The position numbers were made by a program, and so were the translations under genes. From Podocnemis expansa (Eukaryota; Chordata; Testudines; Podocnemididae): a DNA stretch of 64,000 bases. The notes beneath the pieces are model-generated. The model had not been told where the DNA came from and ran no database searches. It was given only the letters and a program-made list of their open reading frames with translations. This document shows, one piece after another, positions 1 through 10,912 of the stretch; positions within the stretch are counted from its first letter, which is position 1; every line of letters begins with the position of its first letter. Location: NCBI GenBank assembly GCA_007922195.1, contig ML681964.1, positions 2,851,406 through 2,915,405 of the forward strand, written 5' to 3'.

Positions 1-204
1 GGCATATTGTGGGACCATGACCATACCAACAGCAGTGCTGCTGACTTCTAGGTATAAATTATCCTCAAATCTGAAATGGTTGAGGGTGAGTACAAAGTTA
101 CAAAGTTCAGCCACAAGGTGCACTGTGGCATCATCTGGGATGGGTCTTTTAATAGCTTGCAATGATTCTGTAAATGCATGCTCAGCTGATTTTGTTATTG
201 TGAG
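1..204 (-). pseudogene. Penelope-like element reverse transcriptase fragment
   Basis: Read on the minus strand, 68 codons are open from 204 down to the window edge, after a TAG at 205-207. The end of the frame contains RFEDNLYLEV, then SSTAVGMVMVPQYA. This resembles the Penelope RT block with Gly-Thr-Ala-x-Gly, a few residues and Ala-Pro-x-Tyr-Ala; here Thr-Ala-Val-Gly and Val-Pro-Gln-Tyr-Ala are visible. The upstream PIPDDATVHLVAEL part also fits. The catalytic YxDD-like motif would lie beyond position 1. Upstream of 205 the frame is broken and I could not follow it further. Confidence 0.65.
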
Positions 205-759
205 CTAGTAGTGTGGAGACAATTTCCATATATGGACATAGTAGCAGGTGAGGGGTACGGAGACGACCTCATGCCAGTCCCAAAAGAACATAGCCAATTA
301 CTACCTTGATTACAAGAGTTATCGAATTGGCAGTGTTTCTTCTACTGCTTTGGGAAACACTAGAATTCAAACTGTTCAGTATGACTTTGGCACTGGTGTC
401 TACTTAGTTACTTCAGCCTCTAAACTCCTTAGCTTTGTAAGTTCAAGTATGTCCATGTTCAAAGGATCTATTAAAAATGCACAGTAAAAGTTAACAGAAT
501 AGCTGGAGTTTTCTGTTTTTAAGGATTGTTTTCTATTTGTTTTTCATATCATGTAGCAGAACTATCATGTAAGTAAAACACAACAGCCTACAGAGGATCT
601 ATTTTGTTTCTTTGCATTCATACATGCTAACACACACTGGACTTCTGGTTCAACTTACTAAAAAGATAATGCAACAAATGTGAGTTCACATATTCAAATT
701 TGCTAGTGAGAAAAAAATGGTATATTCTAGACAGAGACTTGGTATATTTTACTTTGTAT

Positions 760-1398
760 TGGTGGTCCTCAAATTTATTTGATTGGGGTTGTGCCTCCTT
801 TTTTGTAGTAATTTACACTTCCCCTTGCCACACAAGTACGTAAACAAATATATGCAGCAGAAGAGCTGCAGTTGAATGAGTTTTGGCCTCTTTGATAGCC
901 ATCTGAGGCTTTTTTATTTCCTGTTTCATCAGTGAGCCAACACTCGATTGTGTAAGAGCAAAAGCAAAACTGCATCTGATGAAGTGGGTTGGAGCCCACA
1001 AAAGCTTATGCCCGAAGAAATGTTAGTCTATAAGGTGCCACAGGACTCTTGTTTTTGCCGTACACAGACTAACATGGATACCGCTCTCGAAAAAAACTGC
1101 AGTTGCGGACCATCTTTACAATCTAATGTGCACACTGCATTGTAGCAGACAGAGTAACACACAGAGGGCAAAGACTTTGTCTAATGCTATGGAAGCCTAA
1201 CAGAAATCTGTCAAAATGCACAGCGCCATCTAGAGACAAATGCTCAATAACATCTTAGGACCTGATAGTTTTGGAAGTATCAGCTTTGTAACTTATTCAT
1301 TGTTGTGGGTAAAATGTGCATAGTACGGTATTTTTCCTTAACGCTTCTCACACACACACACACAACATATTCCGTGCCCCCCAGTTTGAGAACCTCTG
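760..1398. mobile_element. Possible non-autonomous hAT-type element interrupted by a Penelope tail
   Basis: The left end reads tggtggtcctcaaattt; the right end, reverse-complemented, reads cagaggttctcaaactgg, so the two resemble hAT ends of the CAGTGGTTCTCAAA type. The sequence inside is not recognised. No convincing 8-bp target duplication was found, so the pairing of the ends is uncertain. Confidence 0.3.
975..1092 (+). mobile_element. Penelope-like 3' tail, 5'-truncated, with 9-bp target duplication
   Basis: This is the typical sauropsid Penelope tail: tctgatgaagtgggtt, then a cccac-aaaagcttatgcc block, gttagtctataaggtgcca and an end near acagactaacatgg. A perfect 9-bp duplication, aaaactgca, flanks it (966-974 and 1093-1101). 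Confidence 0.8.
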
Positions 1399-1717
1399 TT
1401 CTACAGTCACATACAGCAATCAAAAGACAAGATCTTCAAGTCTTTACTCCAAATAAATTCTCACTGAGGTAGGAGTTCTACCTGAGTAAGGACTGAGTTA
1501 AAAAAAATGAAATCCAGATTATCTCTCTCATAGGACAGTTTAAGAGATATAGAAAACTCACTGAGGTTACTTTATGGAGTTCTGAGATTCTTTCTCTTCT
1601 TGTCAGAGAGGTCTTGGGACAGAACCATGGACAAGTCCTTCAAAACTCATGCATTCAGGGTGCTTACTGAAAGTGCACCATCAGAATGAAAACCATCCTA
1701 CTTGAGTGGCTTTCCCT

Positions 1718-2003
1718 GTGTGTACATCTACACTGCAATAGGAGGTATGCCTGCAGCTTTGGGAGACACACACGAGCTATGTTTAGCCTGGTGTGCATAG
1801 CTAAAACTAGCAGTGGAGATGTGGCACCAGGGGATTCAGTGGAGATTGTACAAGCTGCCTAGATCTCTGTGTATGTATTTGCATTACTAGCCCATCTTGC
1901 CATGTCTTCACTGCTATTTTTAGCCACACTGCTAGATTAAGGCTTGTGTTTATATGCCTACCTGAGTTGCAACTGCACCTCCAAGTGAAGAGCAGACATT
2001 TCC
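1718..2003. mobile_element. Harbinger-type MITE (tctacactgcaat subfamily), degenerate
   Basis: The left end has tgtacatctacactgcaata. Inside are catagctaaaactagcagtgg and actgctatttttagccacac, an inverted pair characteristic of a turtle/crocodilian MITE. The right part, cctgagttgcaactgcacct, also fits. The right end is eroded and no target duplication is clear. Confidence 0.5.
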
Positions 2004-2908
2004 TGTGTGTAGCTGAGCTTTCCCCGTTCCCTGGTAGGATGCATTCTTCCACTGGTTAATTGCCTCTGCAGCTGCTGTGTAGAAACTATGAAGCAGACTT
2101 ACAATAATACTGTGCCTAGTGCTTTGGAAAATTTTTACTCCAATGAAGTTTCTCATGCGCACATTAGGGGATTTTAATACAAAAACACATGCATGCACAG
2201 ATAATGTACGTGTATGGTATTTATACTGGCCCACTACACTGGGGCTTTAGTGAAGAACAAGAGGCAAAAACACATGAACTTTTAAAAAACAAATATTCTG
2301 ATCATAAAAATTATATGCAAATGCCAAAGGTAATTTAAAAAACATAAAAGATATCTCTGAATTGTCTTTAAACAGAATGATTTTCAAAGTTTTCGATGAG
2401 CCACCTGAAATCCTTCAGAGAAAGTAGGGTATCATGCAACAAAAATATGCTAATATGGCAAAGTCTCTAAATCCACAGGATAACTCACTTTCCATTTATA
2501 TTTTGATTCTGCAACCTCTCTCTCCCTCAACCCTTATTCTAAGGCAGCAATGGAATACATGATTTTTCCTCACAGAGATGGGTGAACAGATTAAGAAGAA
2601 ATTTTTGCTTGATCAAACAGAACTCAGTTTCTGGAATGAATTCACTAAATGGTGTGTCAAGAGGACCCCAATATGAACTTGCAATGATGATTTCAGAGCT
2701 TGTTTTCCTCCAGAGCTGATAAATGCAGACAGGACATATGAGAAAGAGACAACAAACTAATACAGCTTGCACATTTCAGGTTTGTTGACCATACTGCAGT
2801 CAATAGAGCTGTCTAATTGAGATTACATTTATGCAGGGTGAAATTTTGAAAATTGTTTGTCACTTTGGATTCCATGAGTAAAATGTTCAAAAGTACCTGA
2901 GTGATTCA

Positions 2909-3138
2909 TTCCAGAAGGATAGCCATGTTAGTCTGTATATAGAAAAAACAATGAAATTCCTGTGGCACCTTAAAGCCTAACAAATGAGACTAAAAAATAA
3001 AGACTAACAGATGACTAAGATTAACAAATGACCAACAAATGCACCTGATGAAGTGGGTTGCAACCCATGAAAGTTTATGCCTGAAGAAATTTGTTAGTCT
3101 TTATGGTGCCACAAGACTTTTCGTTGTTTAAAATGCTA
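2909..3138 (+). mobile_element. Penelope-like copy with inverted 5' tail and 9-bp target duplication
   Basis: The left arm (ggatagccatgttagtctg, then ctgtggcaccttaaagc) is the reverse complement of the right arm (gttagtctttatggtgccac). The right arm follows the gatgaagtgggttgcaaccc hairpin typical of the family. The flanks carry agtgattca at 2900-2908 and 3139-3147. Confidence 0.8.
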
Positions 3139-3638
3139 AGTGATTCAGAAGCCCAGATTCCAATTTCTCAAGTCCTTATGTGCAATTCACCAGTTAGCAA
3201 GGTAAAGGGACTTTTGGAGCACACAGATGTAGGTATGTCTTTGGTCTGATTCCATTGTGCCAGCATGTGAATATTATTTGTTCTTTTTATTCTAAAATCA
3301 ACAAAACCAGCATTTATACTCATTTCTATACAGCTAATAGAATTCATGTGTAACACACATTTTTCAGAATAATATTTCTATCCATTATCCTTCAAAGTAA
3401 AGCCAGACTTTATGTTTATTTGGTCAGTAATGACAGGAAATACATTCCTGGCATTTTTCAGTGTAAACAATTGGCTTGCATTGCATGTAGTCAACAATCC
3501 ATTCCATGATTGCTCAACAACAGCCAGATAATTTTATGAATTGTTATATTGTTCAGCACAGCTGTTCCCTTTAGTCTGCAAGCTTGAGAAAGAACCTGGG
3601 AGAAAGTTGGGATGGTCTCTCTGCTTGCCTATCATTCT

Positions 3639-3883
3639 CAAGAGAACAAACGAGTTTACTGGCACTTTCAAAGACTAACAAATTTATTTATTGCATGAGC
3701 TTTCATGGGAGAAAATTCCACTTCATCAGATACTTGAAGAGACATTCTTCAAGTGTCCGATGAAGTGGGATTTTCTCTCATCAACGCTCATGTGATAAAT
3801 AAATTTATTAGTCTTTAAAAGTACCACTAGACTCCTCATTTGTTTTGCTGACCTAGACTAATATGGCTATCCCTTTGGACTTG
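3639..3883 (+). mobile_element. Penelope-like copy, tail-to-tail inverted arrangement
   Basis: The left arm gactaacaaatttatttatt with ccacttcatcagatacttga mirrors the right arm tccgatgaagtgggattttc with aaatttattagtctttaaaa. It ends in ctagactaatatggctatcc, as other copies do. A 7-bp tcattct at 3632-3638 and 3884-3890 may be the target duplication. Confidence 0.75.
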
Positions 3884-4735
3884 TCATTCTGAATAAAGTA
3901 CCTCCTTTGTCTTCCCTGCAATAAAGCCCTGGCTACTCTACTGTGAGGAACACTACACTGAGTTTAAATATAAATAGTATGTTAATTCTGACTTTTCTTC
4001 TGAGAATGAAAAGTAATCATCAACATCATATACTCAATTTTTATAATCAGAACAAAGAAATAACCATCAGCATTAAAACTGCCTCAAATATTACTCTCCT
4101 TAAAAGAGTTTAATTTACTCACAAGGAGTAGTACAGCCTTAACAAAATGTTCCTACGTTTTGTAGCAAGAGGAATGTAAAATGTTTTCAGGGCCGACTTC
4201 CATTGCAACACTAAACCACCGTGGAGGACAACCTCTTTGCATTTGTTCAGCTTGTAAAATACTGTCAAGTAAAATGGTTACAGTTTAGATAAAAATATCA
4301 CATATAAAACCAAAGAGGAGACGAATAGTTAATTGGATTGGAAAGTCACTAGTATTACTCACTCACTGGAGAATGTGAAACCCCAACTTAGTTAGATGTT
4401 CTCCATTTTGATGTTTTTTAATGTTAGGAAAGTACCTGGCAGAGATTCTACAGTCAGAGCTGCAACTACAGTGGATTTAAAGTAGAGCATAAATTCCTTT
4501 TTTTTTTTTTAAATAAATGTAAATGGTCAACTGGTGTTACATTTAGGAAGATGTAAATCTTTATGCTCATCAAATCTTCTCTGTAGTGTTTGTTTGGCTA
4601 CTCTTAATAAATTTTTAATAATTAAGTCATTGAATTTCAGATGTGGCTGAAATTTTACTTGGTAGCCCTATATTCCACTTTATACTTGGTCCACCTCGAC
4701 CTTAACTGTTGCCTACCCCAGACTAAGCGATTAAA

Positions 4736-4757
4736 AAACAAACAAACAAACAAAAAA
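4736..4757 (+). repeat. (AAAC)n simple repeat
   Basis: Short run of aaacaaac units followed by poly-A. Confidence 0.85.
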
Positions 4758-6751
4758 CCCCTAGAAAATGCATACACAAAAAAATTTTGTATGATGTAAT
4801 TAGGATTGTTATAAGCACAACACGACTGATACAAACACACAAAGGCAGGGAATGAAAAATTTCAGACAATTGCTTTACAAACCTCCTATGCCTTCATCAC
4901 CAACCACACACTTTAGTATTATCACAGCCACCCTACATGATAGGCCATGTACCACAGACTTAACTCTGCTTCTCTTGGGATGCCAGCTTTCCTTCACCCC
5001 TTAAATCACTCTACCAAATAGCATCCTTTTCCAAACTACCCCCTCCCAACACAACCAACTGCTATGCTGAACACCCACAACTACCACTGCTGGGGGAAAA
5101 TAACTAACTAACTAACAAAGTGCATGCAACAGAATGAAAACATGGCAGATAGAGTAAATGTTGCAGTGCATGGTAGTTGTCATGATATTAAGGTGTGTGA
5201 TTGGAGGGGGTAGAACAGATGGTATGTAGTTAATTGGATTAATTTTTCATTTTCTTCCTACTGTGGGTTTGTGTCTGGCATACTGTGTATAGCAATACTA
5301 ACCACTTCACAATGAAGTTTCTGAGTTCTGTAATACAAGCGAAAAGGTGGCATGGAACAAAAAGTCTCAAATGGAATCAGTGAAGTGCTTGGATTTTCTC
5401 TGTAAATCCTGTGTATTTTACAGGGATTGTTAGTTTTTCACAAGTTAGAAGATAGTTCCTTGGCTTTACTGATGTGCGGGACTCTAATGCTTTATGCTCT
5501 GCAGTTACATCTGAAGAGTTAGAGAACAGATTTCATTGTACATATAAAAACGCTCACTACACCATGCCTCCCTACAGTCAGTGTAAACATAGGCAGGACA
5601 TCAGTGGTGTCAAAGCTTTATGCTTTCTCCTTCCCCCATGCATTTGTATCTAGCTTTGGTTGAAAGTGAAATAAACTTTGTTGTTTCAATTTAGGTTTGA
5701 GTAGACATTTGATCAGAGCACAGTGAAGCTTGAAAAAATCCGTAAAACTCTGTCCAGGAGAAAAATAATGATGAATGAGCAAGGATGTTTCTAATCAGGA
5801 TTATGGTCAAAGATAATTATATCCATACTACTGTATGCCTAACTTAATCTAGTGAAAGTAGTTACCCAAATTTCATGGACAGTGAAATTCACTCCGAACA
5901 TTTCATACTTCAGGAGACAGGCACTGCTTGAATAAAATGATGCTTATTTATTATTATAAAGTCAAAATACTTGCACATAAGTACAAAACCACAATATTAT
6001 AAAAATCCAAAATGCTGCACCTTCATGTTACACTTACCCTCCTAATGCCAAACCACTTACTCAAAATGCATTGATGTGGAATACATATGTGAATGTGAAT
6101 AAGCAACAGTTTCACATCAGTCCATATCTAATAAGTTGGCCAAATACAATACAACAAACAAACAAAACGCTCCACAAACCAGGCAATCTGTACATATCTA
6201 TTCAGTGTTTTGCCTCCTTCTAATGCTCTGCTGACATTTAAACAACATGGGCAAACCTATTTTGCAGGCAGAACTAAACCTGAAGAACTACTTATTTTTA
6301 ATGAATGTTGCTAATGTCTCTGAGAGCTCTTTTTGGTCCTTTACCTTATTTGATAAAGAAAGCTTTCCAAGACAGAAAAAATATGAGTTGACTAATCAAG
6401 TCAGAGAATAGACCCAAATTCTGCAGAGAATCGCAGGCAGCTGTGGTTCACTTCTTGAAGCGTTTGGAATATGTCGGTGATGCTGTGAGAATCCTTTCAA
6501 GTATATATGTCAGCTAGAAAGGATTTTTTGAATGGATAAACATATAGGGGATGGGTAGCAGATGTGTTCATCCAAGCAACTCAAAATATCCAAGAGTGCA
6601 GTAATCTCACTGTCCCTAAAGTAATGATTCAGAGGCTACACTCAAGGGTTTTTATTCTCTATATATACTGAACAAACCTAAACAATATATGATCCCATCT
6701 TTCACTTTATACTGAATACAAACAATATTCCTTAAAGAAGCAGGACCTTGA

Positions 6752-6760
6752 CATGCATGC
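6752..6760 (-). promoter_or_regulatory. Overlapping GCATG motifs, RBFOX-type sites downstream of the 51-nt exon
   Basis: The minus strand reads GCATGCATG at +128 to +136 from the donor of the 51-nt exon. (U)GCAUG in the downstream intron is the known binding site of RBFOX splicing factors and usually promotes inclusion of the exon before it. Occupancy is inference. Confidence 0.4.
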
Positions 6761-6887
6761 CAGAGGATTCCAATCAAATGGGACAGCTGGTTGCACTTAC
6801 AACTTTTCCAGTCACTTAGTGCTACCCAGCAGACTCAGGGATCTGCTATAAACATGTTTAGCTGGATGTGCAGATATAGCCACTTAC

Positions 6888-6938
6888 TGTTGGTTGCATA
6901 ACGTATGGCGGATGAGGCATCCACGAAGTACTCTGGAC
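6888..6938 (-). CDS. RBMS3: RBMS3 coding exon: 51-nt in-frame exon, VQSTSWMPHPPYVMQPT
   Basis: Exactly 17 codons read VQSTSWMPHPPYVMQPT, starting and ending on codon boundaries. The acceptor is ttcaatatgcag with a poor pyrimidine tract; the donor is ACA|gtaagt, close to consensus. The SW-hydrophobic-Pro-Pro-Tyr pattern matches the segment after STYQ in RBMS3 and RBMS1. The exon can be skipped without changing the frame, so it is a candidate cassette exon; that it is alternatively used is inference. Two overlapping GCATG motifs lie 128-136 bases downstream. The next exon, expected to begin with a Gly-Ala-Val-like segment, was not found in 1-6887 and probably lies beyond the window. Confidence 0.92.
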
Positions 6939-7572
6939 CTGCATATTGAACAACTTCCATTAGCACAAAACAGTTTTAAATGGAATTCTCTTCTCTTAAT
7001 GAATTCAGGTATAAGCATCCTTTGCACTTGTCACAAGTGCAGCTAGTAGTAAACTAATGTCAGAAGAACTTACTGGGAGAAAAATTCATTCATGGCATAT
7101 TTTGTTGTTGGCATAGAAATTTTGAGGTCCCTTTCAGTAATGTTTCTGCCATGGGAACAAGTATGAAAGACAGCACATAGTCTATGTTCCTCTTGTTTAT
7201 CCAGTGAAATATGTTATCCATAGAAGGTCCAGAAGGCTGAGAACCTTATGTAAAATTTTCAAAAACTAGTACCGCAGGGCTTAAGTACAAATTTCAAAAA
7301 TGACTTATGCATCAGAAAACGTTTTTTAAATTTATTTAGGTGGTCTCATTCAAAGCTTTGGAAAAGGGGCTCCTATGTTAATGAAGAGATTTTGAACAAT
7401 TTATCCATTGTGCTGTGAGTTGGAATTTACTGACGTTATCTCAGTGAGAGAACATCAAAAATTTTACATACTTCAGCTTAACAATTCAAAGTTGGGGAAC
7501 GTGTGAGATTTAATTAATTTTACCTCAAGATCTGATTTTCAACCTCCCTTCATGTACAAACAAATTATTATA

Positions 7573-7993
7573 GGATATGTCTGCACCTAAAAGCTTAGTT
7601 TGGACTTGGTTAGTCTAAACTAAGTAGTTTGAAATTAGTTCAAACTAGTTGTGCTTCTTTCAGTTTGAACTAACTTTTACTTTGAATTAGCTGCGCTTTT
7701 TTTAGTTCGAACTAAGTATTTTGTTTGAAGAAAAAAAAGCCTTGCTTAGGTCGAACTCACTGCTAGTTTGAACTTCTTTAGTTTGAACTAGCATGACTAC
7801 ACTGTGCTAGCTCAAATTAAATTTCAAAATAAGTTTGAACTAAGCAGTTAGCTCAGACTAACCAGACAAACAAACTAGTTCAAACTAAAAATTTTTTTAG
7901 TTCGAACTAGGCAAAGCCTACTGTAGACAGGGCTCAAGTTAGTTTGAATTAAGGCTCCTTAATTCAAAATAATTTGCTAGTGTAGACATACCC
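7573..7993. mobile_element. Harbinger-type MITE with AT-rich TAGTTTGAACTA-like interior and 3-bp duplication
   Basis: The left end is ggatatgtctgcacctaaaa; the right end, reverse-complemented, is gggtatgtctacactagcaa. The flanks are ata at 7570-7572 and 7994-7996. The interior is rich in tagtttgaacta and its complement, so the whole element is largely self-complementary. The 3-bp duplication fits Harbinger/PIF transposition; crocodilian 'Chompy' MITEs are likely relatives. Confidence 0.85.
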
Positions 7994-9118
7994 ATAGTAT
8001 CTCAACCTAGTGGAGTATCCTGAGGACATTTTCTTCATATAAAAACAACAAAAACCCTTCAAAATGCTGTTTTCACAAGCCTGATAGAATCTGCTAAAGC
8101 AGGGGCCTGGACTGGAAGAGCAATGAGGTTGTAGGTCAGAACGGACCAGTATGGGGAAGAGGATATAACACTTTCTTGAACTGTACCTACTGAAAATAAG
8201 TGCCAAAAGTTTCTCATTTTCATGATCATTAAATTCATCCATAAATATTAAAAGAAAACAACTCCAGACAACAATGGAAATTATCTATGTCAGTAAGTTT
8301 TAGGGATACATTTCGTACATGGTTTAAATTCTGATGACGTGACAGAAGTATTCCTCCCTATAACATGGGAAAACTCAGTTCTTCTACTCCTCAAATCATT
8401 AATGACTAGCTATATATTTGGAGGTGTTCCATTCCAAAAATATTGACTATGAGTAAGTCTATGCAATAACATTTTGACATCATCTCAGAAAAGCCACCCT
8501 GCCACAACAAGGATTTCAATGGAAACTTGGTATAGAAAAGGGAGGCTTGAACAGTAAAACTACTGGGAAGAGACTGTGAGGAGATGGTGAGAGCAGAAGC
8601 TCTAAAATACACAATAGGTGAGAGCCTGAAGATATCTGTGAAAACAGCATTCCTCCAACATCTTTCTTTGTAGGGCCCTACTCAAAAGAAATATGTGTTG
8701 TTAATGGATGTCATTGGGACAAGTACAGTTGAAAGCAAAAGTTTAAAAAACGATGAAGAAAAAAATAAATAACAAAGTGCATTCCCTAAAATTTGGTCAA
8801 TGAAAAGAAGCCAAAAATGACTAAACATTTCATTAAGTATGGCAAATTTTTGCTGGTTTCAACTGGAAATGAAGCAAAATGCTGAGCATTTGAAAAACTT
8901 ACTGAAATAAGAGAAAAGCATGGTGGCTTTTATTCCTTAGTGTAAAGAATCCAGGATATACTCAAAATCTTACAATAAGTGGAACTTCAGTGCTAAAAAA
9001 AAAAAGCTTTGGTTTAAAGTATCATTAAAGTTTACTGGTCCATAGTCAATTTTCTGTATACAATTTGCCTTTGTCCAAATCTAAAACATAATCGTCAAAT
9101 GGAGTACATTCTGAGATG

Positions 9119-9124
9119 CATGCA
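9119..9124 (-). promoter_or_regulatory. TGCATG, RBFOX-type site beside the 97-nt exon donor
   Basis: The minus strand reads TGCATG at +13 to +18 from the CAG|gtatgt donor. The position fits a downstream-intron RBFOX element. One hexamer can occur by chance, but its closeness to the donor and the second cluster after the next exon make it worth noting. Confidence 0.4.
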
Positions 9125-9136
9125 AATCTGACATAC

Positions 9137-9233
9137 CTGATATGTAGAGACAGGGGAAGCAGCAATGAATGGTGTGATAGATGTCTGTGGAATCATGCGG
9201 TTTGTTGCAATACTGTACGGTGAGGAATAAAAT
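9137..9233 (-). CDS. RBMS3: RBMS3 coding exon: [19 protein letters not shown] segment
   Basis: The exon is 97 nt: one base completing the glycine codon from the 47-nt exon, then 32 codons. It begins [18 protein letters not shown], continues [14 protein letters not shown] and ends on a codon boundary. The acceptor is very strong (ccttttgttttctgtttgcag). The donor is CAG|gtatgt, followed 13 bases later by TGCATG. The [10 protein letters not shown] and SPVSTYQ blocks are hallmarks of the C-terminal region of the MSSP family, a low-complexity Ser/Thr/Pro/Ile-rich stretch without a folded domain. An open frame continues past both borders (9081-9566), but only the part between the splice sites matches the family. 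The intron to the next exon is only 2.2 kb. Confidence 0.95.
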
Positions 9234-9865
9234 CTGCAAACAGAAAACAAAAGGAAGATTCTTGAGGCTCTTGATAGCCAGACTCCAGTCAACTGATCCA
9301 CTGCCACTATTGGGCAAAGACAAATAATCATATCTGTCCCTCTCCAAACTAGTAATAAAAAATGATGATATGGTTCTATGAGTTTTGTCCATTTTCTCCT
9401 CTCCTCCTGCCTCAATTTCACTATAAAGCTCATATGTAAAAAAGACATTTTTTTCTTCTACACCTACAGAAAGTATTAAAAAGTGTAGAACTTTGCAAAA
9501 CTCTCCTTCAAAAACACAGAATGTTGCTATTTGAAATGCAAAGGTGATTGATTTTCCAGAGCACAATCTGGTCTTGGAAAGCTTCTTGGATTATATCAGA
9601 GACACTGATATTGAGCTCATTTGTGCATTTGGTATTATTTTCTCCCAGATCTTCCCTCAGTTCAGTGTTGAGGATAATATATTCTACGCATATGCCATCA
9701 GCTTGCTTCTTAAGAGATGGCTGCAGTTACTAGACACACTGGTTAAGATTTTCATATGCATCTAGAATAGGTAGATGCATGTTTTCCATTGAAATTAATC
9801 AAAGGTGTGCGTCTAACTCCTCTAGCTGTGTGCACCACAGTAGCAGCTGTATAGTCTTCAGAATA

Positions 9866-10912
9866 TTAGAGTGGTGGGGTAGGTAAAATAGTATCTTTTA
9901 TTGGACTGACTTTTGCTGGTGTGAAAGACAAGCTTTTGAACTACGTAGAGCTCTTCTTCAGACCTGGAAAAGGTACTTTCAACATCACAGTTAGGATGGA
10001 ATAGACTGATTAGCATAAATAGTTAGCACATATTCTACGGGACCATTCAAGGTAATAACTGTCCAAAGCATAAGACAAAAAAGGCAGTTAGTGGGTTACA
10101 GATTGTTGTAATAAGCCGTAAATCCAGTGTCTTTGTTCAGGCCATGATCTACAATGTTTAGCTAAGTTATCAATTTAAGTTCCCAGGCTCGACTCTTGAA
10201 AGAATAGTGCAGGTTTCCTTTGAGGATGATGATTGATAGGTCATACACAGAGGGTATGTCTACACTTAGAGCTGAATTCAAATTGATTGTCATCAATTCA
10301 AATTCTATTAAGTGCATGGACACACTCGCTTTTATCAATTTGAACTGGGGAACTCCTCAGTTTGAATTGATGAAAGATGACTTTGAATTTGTCAAACCAC
10401 GCTTGACTTCGAAGTTGCAGTCAATTCAAACTGAGTAATTCGAACTGACGCAGTGTGGCCATGTCACTTCAAATTACTCAGTTTGAATTGACCATCTTGC
10501 CACACTTCCCAATGTGCCCCCCCCCGGCAATTCAAATAGGCAAATCCAGCCCATGGACATGCCAGTTCGAACTGGATTTTCTAGTGTGGCCATGTCAATT
10601 CAAACTGACTGAATTCGAATTAATAATTATTAGGTCAAATTGACTAATTTGAATTCAGTAATTGGAATTGAAACTCTAAGTGTAGACATAGCCAGAGTGA
10701 TTGCTTTGTGAAAAATGTTCACCAGAGATGATAAGATATTTCTGTCTTTAACTACTTATGCTAAGCAATCTGTTTTTCCTTGCATTTAACTGTGATGCTC
10801 AGAGTACCTTTCCTAGACCTGAAAAAGAGCTCTATGCAGCTCAAAAGCTTGTCTCTCTCATCAACAGACATTGGTCCAATAGAGTATATTATTTCACCCA
10901 CCTTGTCTCTCC
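9866..10912 (-). mobile_element. Second-family Penelope-like remnant with inverted arms and GIY-YIG coding relic
   Basis: The outer arms are inverted copies. The left arm (ttattggactgacttttgct, then gagctcttcttcagacctgg) is matched by the reverse complement of the right arm (10748-10912). Read on the minus strand, the middle encodes relics of a Penelope C terminus: KGNLHYSF, WELKLIT and HGLNKDTGF resemble the end of the GIY-YIG endonuclease region, with several stops. The coding relic is interrupted by a MITE (10252-10693). No enzyme can be made from it. Confidence 0.75.
10252..10693. mobile_element. Harbinger-type MITE inserted in the Penelope remnant, 3-bp duplication
   Basis: The ends are gggtatgtctacacttagag and, reverse-complemented, ggctatgtctacacttagag. 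The flanks are aga (10249-10251) and aga (10694-10696). Removing the element and one aga joins the Penelope sequence continuously (cacaga to gtgattgc). The interior is rich in caattcaaactgag-like inverted stretches. Confidence 0.88.

Larger units (their letters stand above)
1..6887 (-). other. RBMS3: RBMS3 intron downstream of the 51-nt exon (incomplete)
   Basis: The intron starts with gtaagt at 6887 and runs off the left edge. It holds the Penelope, hAT-like and MITE copies between 1 and 3.9 kb, listed separately. The stretch 3890-6887 has only short AAAC and AACT repeats and a GCATG pair near 6752-6760. No further RBMS3 exon was found. Confidence 0.8.
6939..9136 (-). other. RBMS3: RBMS3 intron of 2,198 bp
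   Basis: This is the shortest complete intron here, from gtatgt to atgcag on the minus strand. It contains one Harbinger-type MITE (7573-7993). A TGCATG motif sits at +13 to +18 from the donor. The 8000-9100 region shows nothing else that I recognise. Confidence 0.88.

Noticed and set aside
248..487. 79-codon plus-strand frame next to the Penelope RT relic
   Set aside because: No similarity to known proteins; it lies opposite what may be further decayed Penelope sequence.
1..6887. Next RBMS3 exon (after VQSTSWMPHPPYVMQPT)
   Set aside because: I searched for a Gly-Ala-Val-x-Thr-Pro and Met-Asp-His coding block with splice sites and did not find one; it is probably to the left of the window.
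9081..9566. 161-codon open frame on the minus strand overlapping an RBMS3 exon, in another frame
   Set aside because: The RBMS3 exon at 9137-9233 is read in a neighbouring frame with good splice borders; this frame matches no family and is a shadow.
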